Of a DNA stretch of 8,212 nt, positions 5,261-8,212 are shown one piece after another (within the stretch, counting starts at the first letter, position 1; each line of letters begins with the position of its first letter). Below the pieces are notes generated by a model that saw only the letters and a program-made list of their open reading frames with translations, ran no database searches and was not told where the DNA came from. Source of the DNA: CAISIP01 sp037968655 (GTDB lineage: Bacteria > Pseudomonadota > Gammaproteobacteria > Burkholderiales > Burkholderiaceae_C); assembly GCA_037968655.1 (NCBI GenBank), contig JBBKVW010000070.1, positions 1-8,212 of the forward strand, read 5' to 3'. The translations under genes and the position numbers were made by a program.

Positions 5261-7252
5261 CTACAAACCCACTACGCGCAGGACCTCCTCGCCATACGCC
5301 TCGAGCTTGCGCGCACCAATGCCGCTGATGCCCTGCAGATCGTCCAGCGACGCCGGCGCGCGCTGCGCGATGGCGGCCAGCGTGGCATCGTGAAAAATCA
5401 CATAGGCAGGCAGGTTGTGTGACTTGGCCACTTCGCTGCGCCAGTCGCGCAGCGCGGCATAGCGCGTCTGCGCGGCTTCGTCCAGCGCAATCGGCGCCTT
5501 GGCAACCGCCGTGCGGCCATTGCGGCGGCGCGTCTTGTCCGCTGCGGGCGCGGCGCTGGACAGTCGCAACTGCACCGGCACCTCGCCCTTGAGCACGGCG
5601 CGCGACACATCGGTCAGCGTCAGCGTGTTGTAGGCCTGCGCGTCGACATGCACCGCATTGATGGCGATCAACTGGCGCAGCACGCCGCGCAACTGCTGTT
5701 CGCTGAACTCGGCGCCGATGCCGTAGGTGCTCAGGTCCGAGTGACCGTGTTGATCCATCTTCTCGGTCTTTTTTCCGCGCACGATGTCCATGATGTGGCC
5801 GGCGCCAAAGGTGATGCCGCTGGCCTGCTTGACGCGGTAGATCGTGCTGAGCAGCTTGCGCGCCGCGTCCGTCGCGTCCCAGACCTGGGCCGGCGACAGG
5901 CAATTGTCGCAATTGCCGCAACGCAGGGACATGGCCCCCACGGTCGGCACTCCGTGTCCTCCCTGCCCCCCAAGGGGGCCGTGTCCGCCTTGGGGCGGCC
6001 CGGCGGCGGACGCCATTTCGTCGACCGGGCTGATAGCGGCCGGCTGTGGTGCGTATACCTCGCCGAAATACTTCAACAGCCGTACCCGCCGGCAGTCGAT
6101 CGCCTCGGCCAGACCCAGCAGCGCGTCGAGCTTGCCGCGCTGCGCCTGTTTGAACTCCTCGCCGGCCGGGCTTTCGTCGATCATGCGGCGCTGGTTCACC
6201 ACGTCCTGCAGGCCATAGGCCATCCAGGCATCGGATGCTGCCCCATCGCGCCCGGCGCGGCCGGTCTCCTGGTAATAGGCCTCGATGTTCTTGGGCATGT
6301 CCAGATGGGCGACAAAGCGCACATCGGGTTTGTCGATGCCCATGCCGAACGCGATCGTGGCCACCATCACCACCGCTTCCTCGCGCAGAAAGCGGTCCTG
6401 GTTCTGCTGGCGCACCTGGGCGTCGAGGCCGGCATGGTAGGGCAGGGCATCGACGTCGTTGTCGCGCAGGGTCTGGGCAATCTCCTCGACCCGCTTGCGC
6501 GACTGGCAGTAGACGATGCCGGCCTCGCCCGCATGCTCGCCCTGCACGAAGCGCAGCAACTGCGCTGTCGGGTCCTTCTTCTCGACGATGGTGTAGCGGA
6601 TATTGGGGCGGTCGAAACTGCTGACGAAGGAGCGCGCCTGCTGCAGTTGCAGCCGCTCCAGGATGTCCTCGCGCGTCAGCGCATCGGCGGTGGCCGTCAG
6701 CGCTATGCGCGGCACCGTGGCGAAGCGCTCATGCAGCACCGTGAGCGCCCGGTATTCGGGCCGGAAATCATGGCCCCACTGACTGACGCAATGCGCCTCG
6801 TCGATCGCAAACAGGCTGAGCAGGCCGCGCTCGTACAGCGAATCGAGCTGGGCCAGGAAGCGCGGCGTCGTGACCCGCTCGGGCGCCACGTAGACCAGCG
6901 TCGGCTCGGCGCGCAGCAGGCGGCGCTCGAGCGCGGCAGCCGCTTCGCTGGACAGCGTTGAATTGAGGAAAGCCGCGTCGACGCCGGCCTCGTGCAGCGC
7001 GCCAACCTGGTCATGCATCAGCGCAATCAGCGGCGACACCACGACGGTGACGCCCAGGCCGGCGCGCTGGCGCACGATGGCCGGAATCTGATAGCACAAG
7101 GACTTGCCGCCGCCAGTGGGCATCAGCACCAGCGCGTCGCCGCCGCCACAGACATGCTCGACCACGGCCTGCTGCGGGCCGCGAAAATGCGCGTAACCGA
7201 AAACTTCGTGCAGCACGGCGCCCGGGCCGTCTGCCAATACCGGCTCCAACAT
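5261..7252 (-). CDS. recQ: ATP-dependent DNA helicase RecQ
   Basis: A 663-residue RecQ, somewhat longer than E. coli RecQ (about 610). It is a 3'-5' DNA helicase for recombination and fork repair. In order: motif 0 (FGYAHFRGPQ, 18-27), Walker A MPTGGGKS (44-51), DEAH (151-154) followed by the aromatic-rich loop CVSQWGHDFRPEY, motif III ALTATA (184-189), SSFDRPNIRY (211-220), and motif VI QETGRAGRDG (328-337). The zinc module has C387, then C445, C448 and C451 (CGNCDNC), followed by a winged-helix RQC region and a C-terminal HRDC domain (about 593-663, with GISGIGARKLEAYG). The Cys387-Cys445 gap is about 40 residues longer than in E. coli because of a Gly-rich insertion encoded by a palindromic DNA repeat. 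The frame is open to 7354, but that ATG overlaps the metH start, and residues before 7252 do not match RecQ; the ATG at 7252, with GGAA close upstream, is preferred. Confidence 0.95.
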   Translation of the reverse strand: MLEPVLADGPGAVLHEVFGYAHFRGPQQAVVEHVCGGGDALVLMPTGGGKSLCYQIPAIVRQRAGLGVTVVVSPLIALMHDQVGALHEAGVDAAFLNSTLSSEAAAALERRLLRAEPTLVYVAPERVTTPRFLAQLDSLYERGLLSLFAIDEAHCVSQWGHDFRPEYRALTVLHERFATVPRIALTATADALTREDILERLQLQQARSFVSSFDRPNIRYTIVEKKDPTAQLLRFVQGEHAGEAGIVYCQSRKRVEEIAQTLRDNDVDALPYHAGLDAQVRQQNQDRFLREEAVVMVATIAFGMGIDKPDVRFVAHLDMPKNIEAYYQETGRAGRDGAASDAWMAYGLQDVVNQRRMIDESPAGEEFKQAQRGKLDALLGLAEAIDCRRVRLLKYFGEVYAPQPAAISPVDEMASAAGPPQGGHGPLGGQGGHGVPTVGAMSLRCGNCDNCLSPAQVWDATDAARKLLSTIYRVKQASGITFGAGHIMDIVRGKKTEKMDQHGHSDLSTYGIGAEFSEQQLRGVLRQLIAINAVHVDAQAYNTLTLTDVSRAVLKGEVPVQLRLSSAAPAADKTRRRNGRTAVAKAPIALDEAAQTRYAALRDWRSEVAKSHNLPAYVIFHDATLAAIAQRAPASLDDLQGISGIGARKLEAYGEEVLRVVGL
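5942..6000. repeat. GC-rich double-hairpin palindromic repeat inside recQ
   Basis: Two adjacent hairpins: GCCCCC-CAA-GGGGGC (5965-5979) and CCGCC-TTGG-GGCGG (5985-5998). The octamer CCGTGTCC occurs twice, 27 bases apart (5952-5959 and 5979-5986). The arrangement resembles the short GC-rich interspersed palindromes that I recall from intergenic regions of Burkholderiales genomes; that resemblance is from memory, not a search. Here it lies in frame in recQ, encoding residues about 418-438, where the 27-base period gives the repeated peptide QGGHG. Only one copy is present in this window, so its repeat status across the genome is inferred. Confidence 0.6.
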
Positions 7253-7352
7253 CAGTTCCGCACCCACGAAATTTGCATCTGCATGGCGCCATTGTCCGGG
7301 CTTTCCGCCGGCCGTCGGTTTGGCGCATCCCCCTTTTCTACAATGACCGGCC
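7253..7352. other. Divergent intergenic region between recQ and metH
   Basis: One hundred bases must hold both promoters. The only good element is TACAAT at 7339-7344 facing metH. For recQ the best pair is CGGACA and CAAATT on the minus strand with 17 bases between, a weak match. I see neither the conserved core of an SAH riboswitch nor a cobalamin riboswitch, both of which can precede metH in other bacteria; there is too little room for the latter. Confidence 0.4.
7339..7344 (+). promoter_or_regulatory. Probable -10 element of the metH promoter
   Basis: TACAAT is five of six to the sigma70 -10 consensus. A start site six to eight bases downstream would fall at about 7350-7353, right at the metH ATG. 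No clear -35 is found at the usual distance. Confidence 0.45.
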
Positions 7353-8212
7353 ATGCCAACACTGCACTACACCCGGGCCCAGGCCCTGCCCGACATACTC
7401 TCCAAACGCATCGCCATCCTGGACGGTGCCATGGGCACCATGATCCAGCGCTTTCGGCTCGACGAAGCCCAGTACCGCGGCGCGCGCTTCAAGGACTTCC
7501 ACAAGGACGTCAAAGGCAACAACGAGCTGCTCAGCCTGACGCGCCCGGACGTGATCGGCGACATCCACGCAAGCTACCTTGCCGCCGGTGCCGATATGGT
7601 GGAAACCAATACATTTGGCGCCACCTCGGTGGCGCAGGCCGACTACGACATGGCCGACCTGGCGCGCGAAATGAATCTGGCCTCCGCGCGGATCGCGCGC
7701 GCCGCCTGCGACAAGTACAGCACGCCGGACAAGCCCCGCTTCGTCGTCGGCGCGCTCGGCCCCACGCCCAAGACCGCCAGCATCAGCCCGGACGTCAACG
7801 ACCCCGGGGCGCGCAACATCAGCTTCGAGCAGCTGCGCGCCGCCTATTTCGAGCAGACCTCGGCGCTGATCGAAGGCGGTGCCGACGTGCTGATGGTCGA
7901 GACGATCTTTGACACGCTCAACGCCAAGGCGGCATTGTTTGCCATCGACGAGGTGTTCGAGGCCAGCGGCGAGCGACTGCCGCTGATCATCAGCGGCACT
8001 GTCACCGACGCCTCGGGCCGTATCCTGAGCGGCCAGACCGTCACCGCCTTCTGGTACAGCGTGCGCCATGCGCAGCCGCTGGCCATCGGCCTCAATTGCG
8101 CGCTCGGCGCGGCGCTGATGCGCCCCTATATTCAGGAACTCAACCGGGTTGCGCCTGACACCTTCATCAGCTGCTACCCGAATGCAGGGCTGCCCAACCC
8201 GATGTCCGATAC
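7353..8212 (+). CDS. metH: Methionine synthase MetH, N-terminal (homocysteine-binding) part, cut by window end
   Basis: Cobalamin-dependent methionine synthase transfers a methyl group from 5-methyltetrahydrofolate to homocysteine, the last step of methionine synthesis. The visible 286 codons read without interruption to the window edge and match the homocysteine-binding barrel: ILDGAMGTMIQ (22-32), KGNNELL (54-60), ETNTFGAT (84-91), GALGPTPKTASISPDVND (133-150), VETIFDTLNAKAA (182-194), SGTVTDASGR (214-223), GLNCALG (246-252) and NAGLPN (277-282). Cys249 corresponds to the first zinc ligand of E. coli MetH; the later Cys pair lies beyond the window. An in-frame TGA at 7344-7346 rules out an upstream start, so the ATG at 7353 is the first possible one. 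No Shine-Dalgarno is visible. In many Burkholderiales metH is split into a short homocysteine-domain gene and a longer one; this window cannot tell which form is present. Divergent from recQ. Confidence 0.95.
   Translation, partial: MPTLHYTRAQALPDILSKRIAILDGAMGTMIQRFRLDEAQYRGARFKDFHKDVKGNNELLSLTRPDVIGDIHASYLAAGADMVETNTFGATSVAQADYDMADLAREMNLASARIARAACDKYSTPDKPRFVVGALGPTPKTASISPDVNDPGARNISFEQLRAAYFEQTSALIEGGADVLMVETIFDTLNAKAALFAIDEVFEASGERLPLIISGTVTDASGRILSGQTVTAFWYSVRHAQPLAIGLNCALGAALMRPYIQELNRVAPDTFISCYPNAGLPNPMSD

Noticed and set aside
5965..5998. GC hairpins in recQ as a transcription terminator
   Set aside because: They lie within an intact reading frame and have no T tract; a repeat insertion explains them better.
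5648..6961. Plus-strand open frame of 437 codons opposite recQ
   Set aside because: No domains; antisense shadow of a gene with intact helicase motifs.
7253..7352. Possible SAH or cobalamin riboswitch ahead of metH
   Set aside because: No conserved riboswitch core seen, and the likely transcript start is at the metH start codon.
7253..7354. N-terminal extension of RecQ to the ATG at 7354
   Set aside because: The added 34 residues do not resemble RecQ, and the ATG overlaps the metH start on the other strand.
1..8212. Mobile element, CRISPR array, prophage or defence system
   Set aside because: No transposase, integrase, regularly spaced repeats or tRNA seen; gene content is metabolic, NO response and DNA repair.

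Overview
This is a GC-rich window of ordinary-looking chromosome. The gene families and the style of the 7Fe ferredoxin, NnrS and NsrR suggest a betaproteobacterium, most likely Burkholderiales (an Alcaligenaceae- or Comamonadaceae-like organism). That assignment is inferred from protein character and from a GC-rich palindromic repeat inside recQ, not from a marker gene.

Layout. (1) 1-1957, plus strand: the last 45 codons of a TRAP-transporter large permease (DctM type), a LacI-family repressor starting 5 bases later, and a short-chain dehydrogenase overlapping the repressor by 4 bases. This looks like the 3' end of a substrate-inducible uptake and oxidation operon, probably for a sugar acid or related carboxylate. 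(2) 1958-2150: a non-coding gap between convergent genes. (3) 2151-4610, minus strand: nnrS, then fdxA (7Fe ferredoxin), then an unrecognised membrane protein. (4) 4611-4727: a divergent control region with a strong inverted repeat, ATGCA-N7-TGCAT, that fits an NsrR operator, plus a second inverted repeat around the -10 of nsrR. (5) 4728-5237, plus strand: nsrR, the nitric-oxide-sensing Fe-S repressor. (6) 5261-7252, minus strand: recQ helicase, carrying an in-frame GC-rich palindromic repeat translated as a Gly-rich loop in its zinc-binding module. (7) 7353 to the window edge, plus strand: the start of metH, divergent from recQ.

The most coherent unit is the nitric oxide response locus. NsrR would lose repression when NO attacks its Fe-S cluster, releasing nnrS and probably its own promoter. 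fdxA and perhaps the membrane protein lie downstream of nnrS on the same strand and may be co-induced.

I see no phage, IS element, CRISPR array, tRNA, rRNA or defence system. The items most worth a second look are the operator that argues against the longest nnrS start, the repeat inserted in recQ, the unknown membrane protein downstream of fdxA, and a metH start with almost no leader.
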